Shown here one piece after another: positions 51,557-61,313 of a DNA stretch of 64,000 nt. A program made the position numbers and the translations under genes. This DNA is from Sphingomonadales bacterium. GTDB taxonomy: Bacteria; Pseudomonadota; Alphaproteobacteria; Sphingomonadales; Sphingomonadaceae. The DNA is taken from assembly GCA_027491235.1 (NCBI GenBank), contig JAIXWO010000010.1, positions 1 through 64,000 of the forward strand. The letters are read 5' to 3'. The notes beneath the pieces were generated by a model. It made no database searches. It saw only the letters and a program-made list of their open reading frames with translations, and had not been told where the DNA came from. Positions within the stretch are counted from its first letter, which is position 1. Each line of letters starts with the position of its first letter.

Positions 51557-52284
51557 GCAGCCGCAACCTCGCCATAACGATGGTGCAGCGCCAGCACATC
51601 CATGCCCTTAGACGGCACAACCTCTTCCACAATCTGCCCGGCGGCAAGAAAGCCGATGCGATCGGCACAGTCAGCGGCACCAAGCAGATCGTGCGTTACC
51701 ATCAAGATGGCAGTGCCCCGTGCCTTCAATCGTGTGACAAGCGCGTTGAAGTCTGCGGTCGCCCTCGGGTCGAGACCACTGGTGGGTTCATCAAGCAGCA
51801 GGACGGGAACATCGCGCAGCACGGCCATGGCAATTGCCACTTTCTGGCGCATCCCTTTTGAAAAGCCCCCGATGCGAAGCGGCCTTGCCTCTGGCTGAAG
51901 ACCGGCATCATCCAAAGCCGCGTCCATCGCTTCGCGGCTCGGCTCGGTGCCGGACAGGGCCATGAAGTACGAGATATTCTCATAGGCAGACAATTGATCA
52001 TAAAGCGCCACATTTTCGGGAAGATAGGCAATCTCCCGCCGGGCCCGCTCCGCATTTTCGACCGGATCAATGTCGGCGACAAGAATTTGTCCGGCGTCGG
52101 GCTTCAAAAAGCCGAGCAGGGCCGCAACGGTTGTCGATTTCCCTGCGCCATTGCCCCCCAGCAGGGCATAGATTTCACCTACATTCACCGTCAGCGACAA
52201 GCCACGCAGCACCGGCCTGGTGCCGCGTGTCAACGCGACATCTTTGAGGGATATTCTCGGCGCGGTGGTTGGGACAGTCGTCAT
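51553..52284 (-). CDS. ABC transporter ATP-binding protein
   Basis: A 243-residue ATPase. Walker A GGNGAGKST, signature IGGFSKGMRQKVAIAMAV (an SKGM variant common in export ATPases), Walker B VLLLDEPTSGLDPRA and the H-loop VTHDL are all visible. The start at 52284 (MTTVPTTAPRISLKDVALTR) is preferred to a much longer frame from 52587, which would run through the divergent TonB-receptor gene start. AAGGTG precedes it. First gene of the three-gene exporter operon, divergent from the receptor. Confidence 0.92.
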   Translation of the reverse strand: MTTVPTTAPRISLKDVALTRGTRPVLRGLSLTVNVGEIYALLGGNGAGKSTTVAALLGFLKPDAGQILVADIDPVENAERARREIAYLPENVALYDQLSAYENISYFMALSGTEPSREAMDAALDDAGLQPEARPLRIGGFSKGMRQKVAIAMAVLRDVPVLLLDEPTSGLDPRATADFNALVTRLKARGTAILMVTHDLLGAADCADRIGFLAAGQIVEEVVPSKGMDVLALHHRYGEVAAA

Positions 52285-52371
52285 GAGCACCTTGATTGCG
52301 TGGTTGCGGCAGATTGTCAACGTGACGTTATATTGTCTTATTGACTCTGTTGATCGGGCATTTAAGGATAG

Positions 52372-52388
52372 ATGATACAAAATATCAT
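52372..52388. promoter_or_regulatory. Inverted repeat in the divergent ABC/TonB-receptor promoter region
   Basis: ATGATA-CAAAA-TATCAT lies 24 bases before the receptor ATG. It recalls part of a Fur-type box but does not match it well enough to name the regulator. Confidence 0.35.
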
Positions 52389-52411
52389 TCTGGGCTATTC
52401 CGGGGAAATCC

Positions 52412-54541
52412 ATGACGCGCACGAACATCCGCACTCTCATCATGACTTCCGTCGCGCTGTGCAGCAGTCCTCCCGCATTTGCCGAAGCGGCCGATGAGAC
52501 CAAGGACATCATCGTCACAGGCATCCGCCAAGCGTACCAAGGGGATTTCGAACCGCGTGAAACGCCCCAGTCCATCGCGACCATCAACAGTCAGGCGATT
52601 GTTGATAGCGGCGCGCTGCGACTTGCCGAGGCCTTGGACCTAAACGCATCGGTCTCACGTCAGAACAATCTCGGCGGGTTCTTCGATTCCTTTGCAGTAC
52701 GGGGGTTTGCGGGGGACGAAAATTTTCCGAGCAACTATCTGGTCAACGGCTTTAATGGCGGGCGGGGATTTGGCGGGCCGCGCGATACAGCAGGCCTAGA
52801 ACGCATCGAAATTCTGCGCGGGCCGACGGCTGCCCTTTATGGCCGCGGAGAGCCGGGCGGCACCATCAATCTCGTCACCAAACAGCCGATCTTTGAAAAG
52901 CTGACAGGCTATGTCGCCGCGCAATATGGCGACTTTGACCGGTATCGCGGCGAAGTGGATGCCAACCTTCCCATCGGCACGAGCATCGCCGTTCGCCTTA
53001 TCGGCTATGGCGAGGACGCCGGCAGTTTCCGCAATAGACCCCGCAGTGACCGCTATGGATTCCTTCCCTCCGTCGCCGTGCGACTGGGTGACGATACGAC
53101 CCTGCGATATGACCTTGAATGGACACAGACGCGCGCGCCTTTTGACCGCGGCACGATTGCCCCGGACGGCCGATTCGGGCTCGTCTCGCGCAAGCTGTTT
53201 CTGGGAGAGCCGGGCGATGGACGGCATAAGGCCGATGTGAGAGGCCATCAGGTGCAGCTTGAGCACAAGTTTTCCGATGACTGGAGCCTGCTGGTCGGCG
53301 GCAGCTATCGCGACACAAGCCTCGAAGGCTTTTCATCCGACCCGGAACTCGTCCGCGGGCGGCAGAAAATCTATGTCGATGGGCGCTCGCTCTCCCGCCA
53401 ACGGCGGTCGAGGGACTATGATGCCACGCATCTCGTGCTGCGGGCCGAACTTGACGGGGACTTCCACTTGGCGGGCCTGCGCAATCGCGTCCTCATCGGT
53501 GTGGACTATGATGATTTCAAAAATGATCAGGTGTTCCGCCGCTTCCGCCCTCCCGCTGTCAGCAGCAACCCCAGCGACCGGGCGGGCTATATTTTTGATA
53601 TCCTGAACCCAAGCTATGGCCGCTTCCCCTTGCCAACACCGGCGCCATTGACGGACCGTTTGGACAAACAACGCGCCACCGGTGTCTACCTTCAAGACCA
53701 GATCACTTTGTCTAACGCTTTCTCGGTCCGCGTCGGCGGGCGGCATGACAGCTTCCGGCTGAATGCCCTCAACCGGCTAACCAGCCTTTCCCAAGAGCGG
53801 ACCTATAACCGATTCAGTCCTCAGATTGGTGCGGTGCTGACGGCTTCTGATTCCGTCTCCTTCTATGCGACCTATGGCGAAGGCTTCCGCCCGAACCTTG
53901 GCGCGGACGCCGCCGGTCGGCTGTTCGACCCGGAATATAGCATCTCATACGAGGCGGGCCTGAAATTTGGTGTGCTTAACAATGCGTTTCAGGGGTCTCT
54001 AGCGGTCTACACGATGAACAAGCGCAACGTCCTCGTCAGCGATCAGGTCAATCCAGGTGCGTTCATCACGATTGGGAAAGCGCGCAGCCGCGGGTTGGAG
54101 TTTGATCTGAACGGACGGCTTCCCGGTGGGTTGGAGGCCTTACTGTCTTACGCCTATATCGACGCGGAAAGCCGGTCGAACGTTCTGGAACCGAACTTCA
54201 ACTTGCCTGTCCGGATTGGGGATCCCTTGATCAACATCCCGCGCCACACATTTGCGGCGCAATTGGCCAAGAACATGGACGTCGGCACCACAAAATTGCG
54301 GATCGGTGCCGGTGTGCAGCATGTAGGCAGCCGGTTGGGCGAAACCGCCACCACCTTCCGCTTGCCCGCGCATACATTGGTCCGGACGTTCGCCAACTGG
54401 ACCCTGTCCGACCGGTTTGAGCTTTACGGCACGGTCCAGAACCTGTTCAACACAACGTGGTATGCCAACAGCTTCTCCACCTTGTTCCTCCAACCGGGCG
54501 CGCCGCGTGAAGCCACGATCGGCCTAAGAGTGAAGTTCTAA
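52412..54541 (+). CDS. TonB-dependent siderophore-type receptor
   Basis: A 709-residue outer-membrane receptor: signal peptide (MTRTNIRTLIMTSVALCSSP, continuing PAFA), TonB-box region DIIVTGIR, plug domain with ETPQSIATINSQAI, FAVRGFAGDENFPSNYLVNG and ERIEILRGPTAALYGRGEPG, then a 22-strand barrel ending ATIGLRVKF with a C-terminal Phe. The plug motifs match siderophore receptors (FhuA/FecA-like type). The divergent DUF3526 ABC operon may export or handle the same ligand. The ligand cannot be named. Confidence 0.92.
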   Translation: MTRTNIRTLIMTSVALCSSPPAFAEAADETKDIIVTGIRQAYQGDFEPRETPQSIATINSQAIVDSGALRLAEALDLNASVSRQNNLGGFFDSFAVRGFAGDENFPSNYLVNGFNGGRGFGGPRDTAGLERIEILRGPTAALYGRGEPGGTINLVTKQPIFEKLTGYVAAQYGDFDRYRGEVDANLPIGTSIAVRLIGYGEDAGSFRNRPRSDRYGFLPSVAVRLGDDTTLRYDLEWTQTRAPFDRGTIAPDGRFGLVSRKLFLGEPGDGRHKADVRGHQVQLEHKFSDDWSLLVGGSYRDTSLEGFSSDPELVRGRQKIYVDGRSLSRQRRSRDYDATHLVLRAELDGDFHLAGLRNRVLIGVDYDDFKNDQVFRRFRPPAVSSNPSDRAGYIFDILNPSYGRFPLPTPAPLTDRLDKQRATGVYLQDQITLSNAFSVRVGGRHDSFRLNALNRLTSLSQERTYNRFSPQIGAVLTASDSVSFYATYGEGFRPNLGADAAGRLFDPEYSISYEAGLKFGVLNNAFQGSLAVYTMNKRNVLVSDQVNPGAFITIGKARSRGLEFDLNGRLPGGLEALLSYAYIDAESRSNVLEPNFNLPVRIGDPLINIPRHTFAAQLAKNMDVGTTKLRIGAGVQHVGSRLGETATTFRLPAHTLVRTFANWTLSDRFELYGTVQNLFNTTWYANSFSTLFLQPGAPREATIGLRVKF

Positions 54542-54782
54542 CCGGCCTTACTTGACTGCATTCTTCCGGCGCAAACGCCACACATCTTCATTGCAGGGAG
54601 CACGGACGTGAATGCGGAACTGCGCCATGAAGTCGCGAGATGCGGAGAACTGCAATACCGCACTCAGAGAGACCGCACATGTTTGACGCTCTTGCGATCA
54701 GATTAAATCATTCTGTTTTTTTAGGAAAACTGGAGAGGCCAAAGGTTCAATCCGTCCCGTGCGGCTAGGCAAACGTCGGGCC

Positions 54783-55775
54783 TCAGAATTGGTCGAGGTC
54801 GTTCGCCAGCGTTAACGGACCGCGATAATGTGACCTGATTTGCTCTTTATACCCTGCGGTTCGTGCCGGGTCCGGGGTGCCCGCTGCAAAGTGGGTGATG
54901 ACAAGCGCCTTCACCCCCGCTTTCGCCGCAAGCTGGCCCACAGCATCGGGGGTCAGATGATGCGTCGAGAGATGCTGCTCCAGCCGCTGCCGGGCTTCGG
55001 TGGGCATATTAGGCGAGTTGCGCGCGACATTTGCCATTGTCCCGCCCATGTCGATCATCTCGCTGACCAGGAGGTCCGCACCCTTGGCGAGCTCTTCCAC
55101 TGCCATGCTCGGCCCGGTGTCGCCGGTATAAACGATGGATCGCCCGGGCAGATCGAAGCGGAATGACAGCGACTTATAGTTGCGGTCGTCGATGCTTTCG
55201 GCAGCAAAATCGTAGTGCGAATTTTGCGCGGCGGTCACCTTCATACCATCGACGCTCAGCGTTTCGCCGCCTGCGATCTCGATGACGGTAACAGTGTCGG
55301 CGGGCGGCATCCAGGGCTGGCCGGGAATGCCATAGCCAACGCGGGCTGCCGGCTGCATCGAGGCGACCATGCCTGCCACCAGCTCACGTGTGCCGGGTGG
55401 GCCATAGATGGTCAGCCTGTCCCGGACATTGGTCTGGTTGCGCAGGGCGAGCACCGCAGACAGCCCGCCGGTATGATCCGCATGAAGATGGCTGAGGAAC
55501 ACGCCAGTGACACGCGGCAGCATGATACCAGCGCGGCTTAACTGCTGGACCGTGCCGTCACCAGCGTCGACCAGATAGACACGGCCAGAGTATAGCAGAG
55601 CATTCGCCGGTTGCGACCGGTCGGGCGCGGGGACTGGCCCGCCCATCGTGCCCAGCGTGATGAACGTCCCTTGCGCGCCCGATGCATGAGCCGGAAGAGG
55701 TTGCGCGGGCGCGGCCAACGCTGACGCTGCAGCCATTATGGCTGCGAGCGCCAGCGCGGCCGCCCCCTTTCGCAT
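54783..55775 (-). CDS. Exported metallo-beta-lactamase-fold hydrolase
   Basis: A 330-residue MBL-fold enzyme with a signal peptide (MRKGAAALALAAIMAAASALAA). The metal-binding motif HLHADHTGG, the later Asp in YTGDTGPS and the final His in ALVITHFAAG are all present. The sequence order is like RNase-Z/arylsulfatase-type MBL proteins rather than beta-lactamases. It should hydrolyse an ester, sulfate or lactone in the periplasm. Its ATG overlaps the stop of the TonB-receptor gene by one base (TAATG), so it probably processes what that receptor imports. Confidence 0.85.
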   Translation of the reverse strand: MRKGAAALALAAIMAAASALAAPAQPLPAHASGAQGTFITLGTMGGPVPAPDRSQPANALLYSGRVYLVDAGDGTVQQLSRAGIMLPRVTGVFLSHLHADHTGGLSAVLALRNQTNVRDRLTIYGPPGTRELVAGMVASMQPAARVGYGIPGQPWMPPADTVTVIEIAGGETLSVDGMKVTAAQNSHYDFAAESIDDRNYKSLSFRFDLPGRSIVYTGDTGPSMAVEELAKGADLLVSEMIDMGGTMANVARNSPNMPTEARQRLEQHLSTHHLTPDAVGQLAAKAGVKALVITHFAAGTPDPARTAGYKEQIRSHYRGPLTLANDLDQF

Positions 55776-58075
55776 TAGAAGTTGAAGCCGAACCGCACAC
55801 CATAGGTCCGCGGCGGACGAAGCGTCCCCACCGGGAAGTCGAGGATCGGACGGGTGCCTGCGCGTGCCAACACCACTTCATCGGTAATGTTGTTGACGAA
55901 CCCGGTAATGCTCCATCCACCCGCGGCCTCCAGCGTGGCATAGGCGTCAGCCATGGCAAAGCTGCCCTGGCGTTCCTCTGGCCGGAAGTTGGAGTTCATG
56001 AAGCGGCCGCTTTCGATATTGCCGCGTGCTCCGAAGACCAGGTTGAGGTCACCATTCAATTCAAAGGTGCGCTCATACCCCATGTTCAATGCCCATTTGG
56101 GTGAGTTGACCGTGGGCTTGCCGGAACAGTCAATGTCATAGAAGCGCGCGCCATTAATGCCCGGATTGGCGAGGCGGCTGCCCAATGTTGCGCATCCGGT
56201 GGTCACCGGCGCACCCGTGGGCGAGAAGTTCGCTGTTTGGAGGCGGTTGTACTTACCATTGAGGTACTGGACATTGAGGTTGAACAGGTCGTTGCGGCTG
56301 GGCGCGAAGCGGGCTTCGAACTCGGCACCGTAGATACGCGATTTGCCCGCGTTGACCGTGGTCGACCCTTGGGCGAATGTGCCGCCGGCTGTCCGCACGC
56401 CGCCAACGAAGGTGATCTGCTGGTCCTTATAGTCCCAGTAAAATGCCTCGATGTTCAGTTGCAGCTTGTTGTTGAAGAACCGGTTCTTGGCGCCCACCGT
56501 ATAGGCTGTCAGCGTCTCGGGTGCGAACGTGTTGTTAGGCGGTTGAGCGACGAAGAAGCCGCCCGATTTGAAGCCCGTGGCGACATTGGCATAGACGAGA
56601 GATTGCGGCCCCGCATCCCATTCCAGTCCGGCCTTCCAGGTGAACTTTTCAAAAGAGAGATCACCGGTGAACGGCGCGCTTAGAGGCGGCGAAATCGGAC
56701 CCGGCAGACCGCCTGCGGCAACCGACGTCAGCTGCGATTTGTCTTCTTTGGTATAGCGACCACCGGCAACCAGACGCACCGCGTCCGTGACGTCGAAGGT
56801 CAACTGACCGAAGGCCGCAAAGCTCTCTGTGTTCAGCCGCGGCGTGAAGCGGGTGGTGGAAAGGTTCCCCTGACGGAAGAAGTTTTCCGTCACCTGATCC
56901 TCGCCGAAATAGAAAGCGCCAAGCACATAACGCAACTGCTTGTCCTCGTTCGAGGCAAGCCGCACTTCCAGAGACGTCTGTTCGGCCACGTCCTGAATTG
57001 TGCCCGCAAAGCCCGGCAGATAGGTCAGCACATTCACGTCAGACCGACGATAAGCGGGAATGACGGTCAGTGTGCCAAAGCCCATGTCACCAACCACTGA
57101 GGCGCTGACGCCATAAAACTTATTGTCGAGGAACCCGTCTGTGCCCGGCAGCGCAATGCAGCCACTGTTCACGAAGTTGCCAAACCCTCCGCAGAAGGGC
57201 GGTGCAAAGATGCCGGCGGCGAGCCCGCGGATCGCAGTGCGGGCCCGCAGATCGGAGATGCTCACACGGTCTTCCAGCGCGGGAACAGTGTAACGCGCCT
57301 CAGGCAACAGGACTGCGCCGGCGCCTTTACCGTGCTGGTTGTAGTAATCCGCGGTCAAGGTCATCGACCAGCGATCCGAAGGCTCGATCAACAGCGACGC
57401 GCGGAACGCCTCACCCTTGTCATCATCATAGCCGTCGGAGATATAACCATCGCGATCCACGATCTGGCCGGCAAGACGCAGCGCCGCAGTGCTACCGATC
57501 GGAATATTCAGCGCCAAAGAGGCCTTCTTGCTATCGTAATTGCCATATTCCAACAGCCCCTCGCCGGCGAAGGTGCCGAGCACAGGCTTTTTGGGGATCA
57601 CGTTGATGGCGCCGCCCGTGGCGTTGCGGCCATAAAGGGTGCCCTGCGGGCCCTTGACCACCTCGACCCGCTCAAGGTCATAAAACACGCCCGCAGGCGC
57701 GGTTGGACGGCCGACATAGACACCGTTGAAGTTGAAAGCGACTGCGTTTTCCGCAAATGAGTTCTGCGAATTGGTGCCGACACCGCGCAGGAAGAAGCTG
57801 GTGGTGCCGCCCGTTGGCTGGATGACCAGCGAAGGAACAAGCCGACCAAGGTTGGCCGTTTCGGTGATGCCCGATTTGGTCAGATCATCTCCAGTCACGG
57901 CCGTCACGGCGACGGCTGCCTTTTGCAGGCTTTCCTCGCGGCGCTGGGCCGTTACGACGATTTCTTCGAGGCCCTCAGGCGACGCAGCTTCGGCAGCAGC
58001 ATCCTGCGCCAGGGCCACGGAAGGAACGGCAAGTGCGGTCAGCGCGCTCGTCACCAGCAACAATGCTCTCATCAT
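55775..58075 (-). CDS. TonB-dependent receptor
   Basis: A 766-residue receptor: signal peptide (MMRALLLVTSALTALAVPSV, continuing ALA), TonB box region EEIVVTAQRREESLQ, plug with FFLRGVGTNSQNSFAENAVA and LERVEVVKGPQGTLYGRNAT, and a barrel ending TYGVRFGFNF. This is the sphingomonad type often found with aromatic or plant-compound catabolic genes rather than the siderophore type. GGGGAGA precedes the start. It is divergent from the LysR gene and probably brings in the substrate of the pathway at 59.2-64 kb. Confidence 0.92.
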   Translation of the reverse strand: MMRALLLVTSALTALAVPSVALAQDAAAEAASPEGLEEIVVTAQRREESLQKAAVAVTAVTGDDLTKSGITETANLGRLVPSLVIQPTGGTTSFFLRGVGTNSQNSFAENAVAFNFNGVYVGRPTAPAGVFYDLERVEVVKGPQGTLYGRNATGGAINVIPKKPVLGTFAGEGLLEYGNYDSKKASLALNIPIGSTAALRLAGQIVDRDGYISDGYDDDKGEAFRASLLIEPSDRWSMTLTADYYNQHGKGAGAVLLPEARYTVPALEDRVSISDLRARTAIRGLAAGIFAPPFCGGFGNFVNSGCIALPGTDGFLDNKFYGVSASVVGDMGFGTLTVIPAYRRSDVNVLTYLPGFAGTIQDVAEQTSLEVRLASNEDKQLRYVLGAFYFGEDQVTENFFRQGNLSTTRFTPRLNTESFAAFGQLTFDVTDAVRLVAGGRYTKEDKSQLTSVAAGGLPGPISPPLSAPFTGDLSFEKFTWKAGLEWDAGPQSLVYANVATGFKSGGFFVAQPPNNTFAPETLTAYTVGAKNRFFNNKLQLNIEAFYWDYKDQQITFVGGVRTAGGTFAQGSTTVNAGKSRIYGAEFEARFAPSRNDLFNLNVQYLNGKYNRLQTANFSPTGAPVTTGCATLGSRLANPGINGARFYDIDCSGKPTVNSPKWALNMGYERTFELNGDLNLVFGARGNIESGRFMNSNFRPEERQGSFAMADAYATLEAAGGWSITGFVNNITDEVVLARAGTRPILDFPVGTLRPPRTYGVRFGFNF

Positions 58076-58210
58076 ACATCTCCCCTAAACGCGCGGATTG
58101 CCTTCTTGGGCGCCCGCTTGATCGATGGTGATGTGTAGGCGATGCTCTAGCCATAGGTTAAATCTTTTGTTTTAATAGGAACCCAATCATTTTAGTGATA
58201 GGTTGTTGCG

Positions 58211-59131
58211 ATGCGGTTCAAAGGTCTCGATCTCAATCTGCTGGTGGCCTTCAATGTGCTGATCGAAACGCGCAGCGTGTCACGCGCGGCTGAAGTCCTG
58301 CATCTGAGCCAACCAGCGATGAGCGCGGCACTGGGCCGGCTGCGCGATTATTTTGGTGACGACCTGCTCGTCCTGCAGGGCAAGCGCATGTTCCCCACCG
58401 CTTATGCTGAATCGCTGGTGCCCATGGTGCAGGAAACGCTGCGGCAGATCGATACACTGATCTCCACGTCCACCAGCTTCGATCCGGCCACCTCGCAGCG
58501 CACCTTCCGCCTGATCGCTTCTGACTATATCACCGCCGCAATCATCGCCCCGCTGTCGCGGCGCTTGGCAAGCAGCGCGCCGACCATCCGGCTTGAATTG
58601 ATCCTGCCATCTGATGGCAGTGCGGATCTGATTGCGCAGGGCGCGTTCGACCTACTGATCACGCCGGAGGACTTCATCAACCCCAACCAGCCCGCCGAAC
58701 TGTTGCTAGAAGAACGGCATGTGGTGATCGGCTGGAGCGGCAACCCGGCTTTTGAAAGGCCACTGACAGAAACGGATCTGATGGCTGCCAGCCATATCGG
58801 CATCCAGATGGGCAACCAGCGGACCAGCGCGTTCGCCGACAAGATGATGGAACAGCTCGGCTGGGTCCGTCGGATGGATGTGATGGCCTCGTCGTTTACG
58901 GTGGTCCCCTGGCTGGTCATCGAGACCAACAGACTGGCGCTGATGCACGAGCGGCTGGCGCGGCAGATGGCCAGCATCTTTCCCTTGGCGATCGCGCCCA
59001 TCCCCTTCGAGTTCCCGTTGATGCGCGAAATGATGCAGTACAACCGCGCACGCGCCAATGACGAGGGCCTCCAATGGCTCCGCGAGCAACTGCGGATTGT
59101 CAGCCGCCTGCCCACCGATCTGGTAAAATGA
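58211..59131 (+). CDS. LysR-type transcriptional regulator (NodD/PhnS-like)
   Basis: A 306-residue LysR regulator. N-terminal helix-turn-helix: LDLNLLVAFNVLIETRSVSR followed by AAEVLHLSQPAMSAALGRLR. The C-terminal effector domain has the NodD-branch layout (SQRTFRLIASDYI, PLMREMMQYNRARANDEGLQ). Members of this branch sense aromatic compounds. It lies between the divergent receptor-hydrolase operon and the catabolic operon and probably controls both. I could not fix a specific T-N11-A box in the AT-rich 135-base interval at 58076-58210. Confidence 0.9.
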   Translation: MRFKGLDLNLLVAFNVLIETRSVSRAAEVLHLSQPAMSAALGRLRDYFGDDLLVLQGKRMFPTAYAESLVPMVQETLRQIDTLISTSTSFDPATSQRTFRLIASDYITAAIIAPLSRRLASSAPTIRLELILPSDGSADLIAQGAFDLLITPEDFINPNQPAELLLEERHVVIGWSGNPAFERPLTETDLMAASHIGIQMGNQRTSAFADKMMEQLGWVRRMDVMASSFTVVPWLVIETNRLALMHERLARQMASIFPLAIAPIPFEFPLMREMMQYNRARANDEGLQWLREQLRIVSRLPTDLVK

Positions 59132-59249
59132 TCAACAAAGCTGATGCCAATCGATCAATTCAATAAGATTTACAGATTTACTCCCCCTCCCTTAATAACG
59201 TGACCTGACAAGCACCCCGGAAGGGACGGGGCGCACGGAGAGGCGGCGC

Positions 59250-60368
59250 GTGAAAAACCTGAGCATCCTGATCATTGGCGGCGGCATTGGCGGACTGACA
59301 GCTGCGATCGCCCTGCGCCGCAAGGGTTTTGCAGTGGACGTTATCGAGCGGGACCCGGACTGGTCAGTTTATGGCGTGGGCATCATCCAGCAGGGCAATG
59401 TCGTGCGCGCGATGACCGAACTGGGCCTGATCGACGACTACATTTCGGCAGGGTTCGGCTTTGACCGGGTGCAGGTATTCCTGCCAACCGGCCAGTGCGT
59501 GGCAGATATCCCCACACCCCGGCTGGTGGATGGCTATCCCGGCAATGTCGGCATCGGGCGGCGGGCGCTGCACAAGGTTCTAGGCGACCGGACAATTGGG
59601 GCCGGAGCTACTGTGCGGCTGGGCGTGACAGCGACGAACCTTGATGACGATGGTGCCGGAGTTTCCGTCACCTTCAGCGATGGCAGTGCCGGACGCTATG
59701 ATCTCGTCATCGGAGCGGATGGGCTTTATTCGCAGACCCGCATGATGATCTTCCCCGATGCGCCAAAGCCTGAATTCACCGGCCAGTCGGTCTGGCGCTA
59801 CAACTTCAAACGAACCAGCGATGTGATCGCCCTGCAGGCGTATGAAGGGCAGACGGGCATTGGGCTGGTCCCGCTGTCGGAGGAGTTGATGTACATGTAC
59901 ATCACCACGCCCGAACCGGACAATCCGAGGTACGCCCTTGATGATCTTGCTGCCAGCATGCGCGGCAAACTCGCAGGCGTCCCCTCTCCCGCTATTGCGG
60001 CTCTGGTCGATCAGATCACGGAAAATGAGGAGGTGGTCTACAAGCCGCTGGAATGGATTTTCCTTGAAGGCCCCTGGCACAAGGGCCGCGTGGCGCTGCT
60101 GGGCGATGCAGTGCACGCCACCACGCCACATCTGGGCCAGGGTGCCGGTATGGCAATCGAAGATGCTCTGGTTTTGGCCGATGAACTGGAGGCTGCAGAG
60201 ACGCTGGACCCCGCGCTGGAAGCCTATCGCAACCGGCGATTTGAACGCTGCCGCTACATCGTCGAATCCTCGCGCGCGATCTGCTTCGGCCAGATCGGCA
60301 AGGGTCCGCTGATCGACAATGCAACCGCCACGCGCGAGATGTTCATGAAAGTTGCCGAGCCCATCTGA
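59250..60368 (+). CDS. FAD-dependent aromatic monooxygenase (salicylate-hydroxylase-like)
   Basis: A 372-residue group A flavin monooxygenase. FAD motifs in order: GGGIGGLTAA (Rossmann, residues 10-19), LVIGADGLYSQTR (DG motif) and GDAVHATTPHLGQGAGMAIE (GD motif). It should hydroxylate an aromatic ring ortho to an existing hydroxyl using NAD(P)H and O2, making a catechol or hydroquinone for the ring-cleavage enzyme encoded next. The start at 59250 is a GTG preceded by GGAGAGGCGG. First gene of the catabolic operon. Confidence 0.9.
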   Translation: MKNLSILIIGGGIGGLTAAIALRRKGFAVDVIERDPDWSVYGVGIIQQGNVVRAMTELGLIDDYISAGFGFDRVQVFLPTGQCVADIPTPRLVDGYPGNVGIGRRALHKVLGDRTIGAGATVRLGVTATNLDDDGAGVSVTFSDGSAGRYDLVIGADGLYSQTRMMIFPDAPKPEFTGQSVWRYNFKRTSDVIALQAYEGQTGIGLVPLSEELMYMYITTPEPDNPRYALDDLAASMRGKLAGVPSPAIAALVDQITENEEVVYKPLEWIFLEGPWHKGRVALLGDAVHATTPHLGQGAGMAIEDALVLADELEAAETLDPALEAYRNRRFERCRYIVESSRAICFGQIGKGPLIDNATATREMFMKVAEPI

Positions 60369-60407
60369 GGCCGGATTACCCATTAGTCTTCAAGGAGTTT
60401 ATCGATC

Positions 60408-61310
60408 ATGGCCAGAGTAAGCGAGATCCGTCACGTCGGCTATGCCGTCACTGATCTGGCAGGGGAAGCCGCGTTCTATCGGGACACGTGGGGCCTAAAG
60501 GATGCTGGCGAAAAGGACGGGATGCTGCATTTTGCTGCGCAGGGGCATGACGAACTCTATGCCGTGCGCCTGAGGCAGGCCGACGTCCAGCGGATCGACA
60601 TCATCACGCTGGCCGCAGACAGTCGGGCCGATGTCGATGCGCTGCATGACAAGGTTGCCGCTTATGGCTGCCAAATCGTGTTTGCGCCGAAGGATCTCGA
60701 CACGCTGGGCGGTGGCTATGGCTTCCGCTTCTTCAGCAAGGACGGTCTGCCGTTCGAAATTTCCAGCGACGTCGCGCGCGGCCCGTCACGCGAATTGTCA
60801 CGATGGGAAGGCATCCCCCAGAAGATTAGCCACATCGTGCTGCACTCGCCCGATCATCAGGAGATGGTGCGCTTCTTCACCGATGTTCTGGGCTTCAAGG
60901 TCAGTGACTGGCTGGGCGATTTCATGTGCTTCCTGCGCTGCAATCAGTGGCACCATCGTATCGCCCTGCTGCCGGGGCCGCCGTGCCTCAACCATGTCGC
61001 CTATGACATGTTGGGCGTCGATGACATGATGCGTGGCATCCACCGCCTCAAACTGCGGGGCACCGATATTCGCTGGGGCCCAGGCCGCCACACGGCGGGG
61101 AACAACACGTTCAGCTATTTCACTACGCCGGCCGGTTTCGCGGTCGAATACACCGCCGATCTTGAAGAGGTGGATGATGCGACATGGGAAGCGAAGGTCC
61201 ATGTGCCCGCGCCGTTGGTGATGGACCAGTGGGGCATTGGCATCGGCGGCCCGCAAACGATGCCGCACCCTGCGCCCGACAAGGGCCTGTTCCAGCCGGC
61301 GGGAGTGTAA
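60408..61310 (+). CDS. Type I extradiol dioxygenase (VOC family)
   Basis: A 300-residue two-module VOC protein of the catechol 2,3-dioxygenase type. Probable Fe(II) ligands are His142 (KISHIVLHSPD), His196 (PCLNHVAYDM) and Glu247 (GFAVEYTADL). GPGRHTAGNNTFSYFTTPAG is the conserved C-terminal segment. It should open the ring made by the monooxygenase by meta-cleavage. It lies 39 bases after that gene with AAGGAG near the start and is followed by a C-C hydrolase. Confidence 0.9.
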   Translation: MARVSEIRHVGYAVTDLAGEAAFYRDTWGLKDAGEKDGMLHFAAQGHDELYAVRLRQADVQRIDIITLAADSRADVDALHDKVAAYGCQIVFAPKDLDTLGGGYGFRFFSKDGLPFEISSDVARGPSRELSRWEGIPQKISHIVLHSPDHQEMVRFFTDVLGFKVSDWLGDFMCFLRCNQWHHRIALLPGPPCLNHVAYDMLGVDDMMRGIHRLKLRGTDIRWGPGRHTAGNNTFSYFTTPAGFAVEYTADLEEVDDATWEAKVHVPAPLVMDQWGIGIGGPQTMPHPAPDKGLFQPAGV

Positions 61311-61313
61311 ACC

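Noticed and set aside
52321..52411. Fur box before the TonB receptor
   Set aside because: ATGATA-N5-TATCAT shares only fragments with the Fur consensus; naming the regulator would be guesswork.
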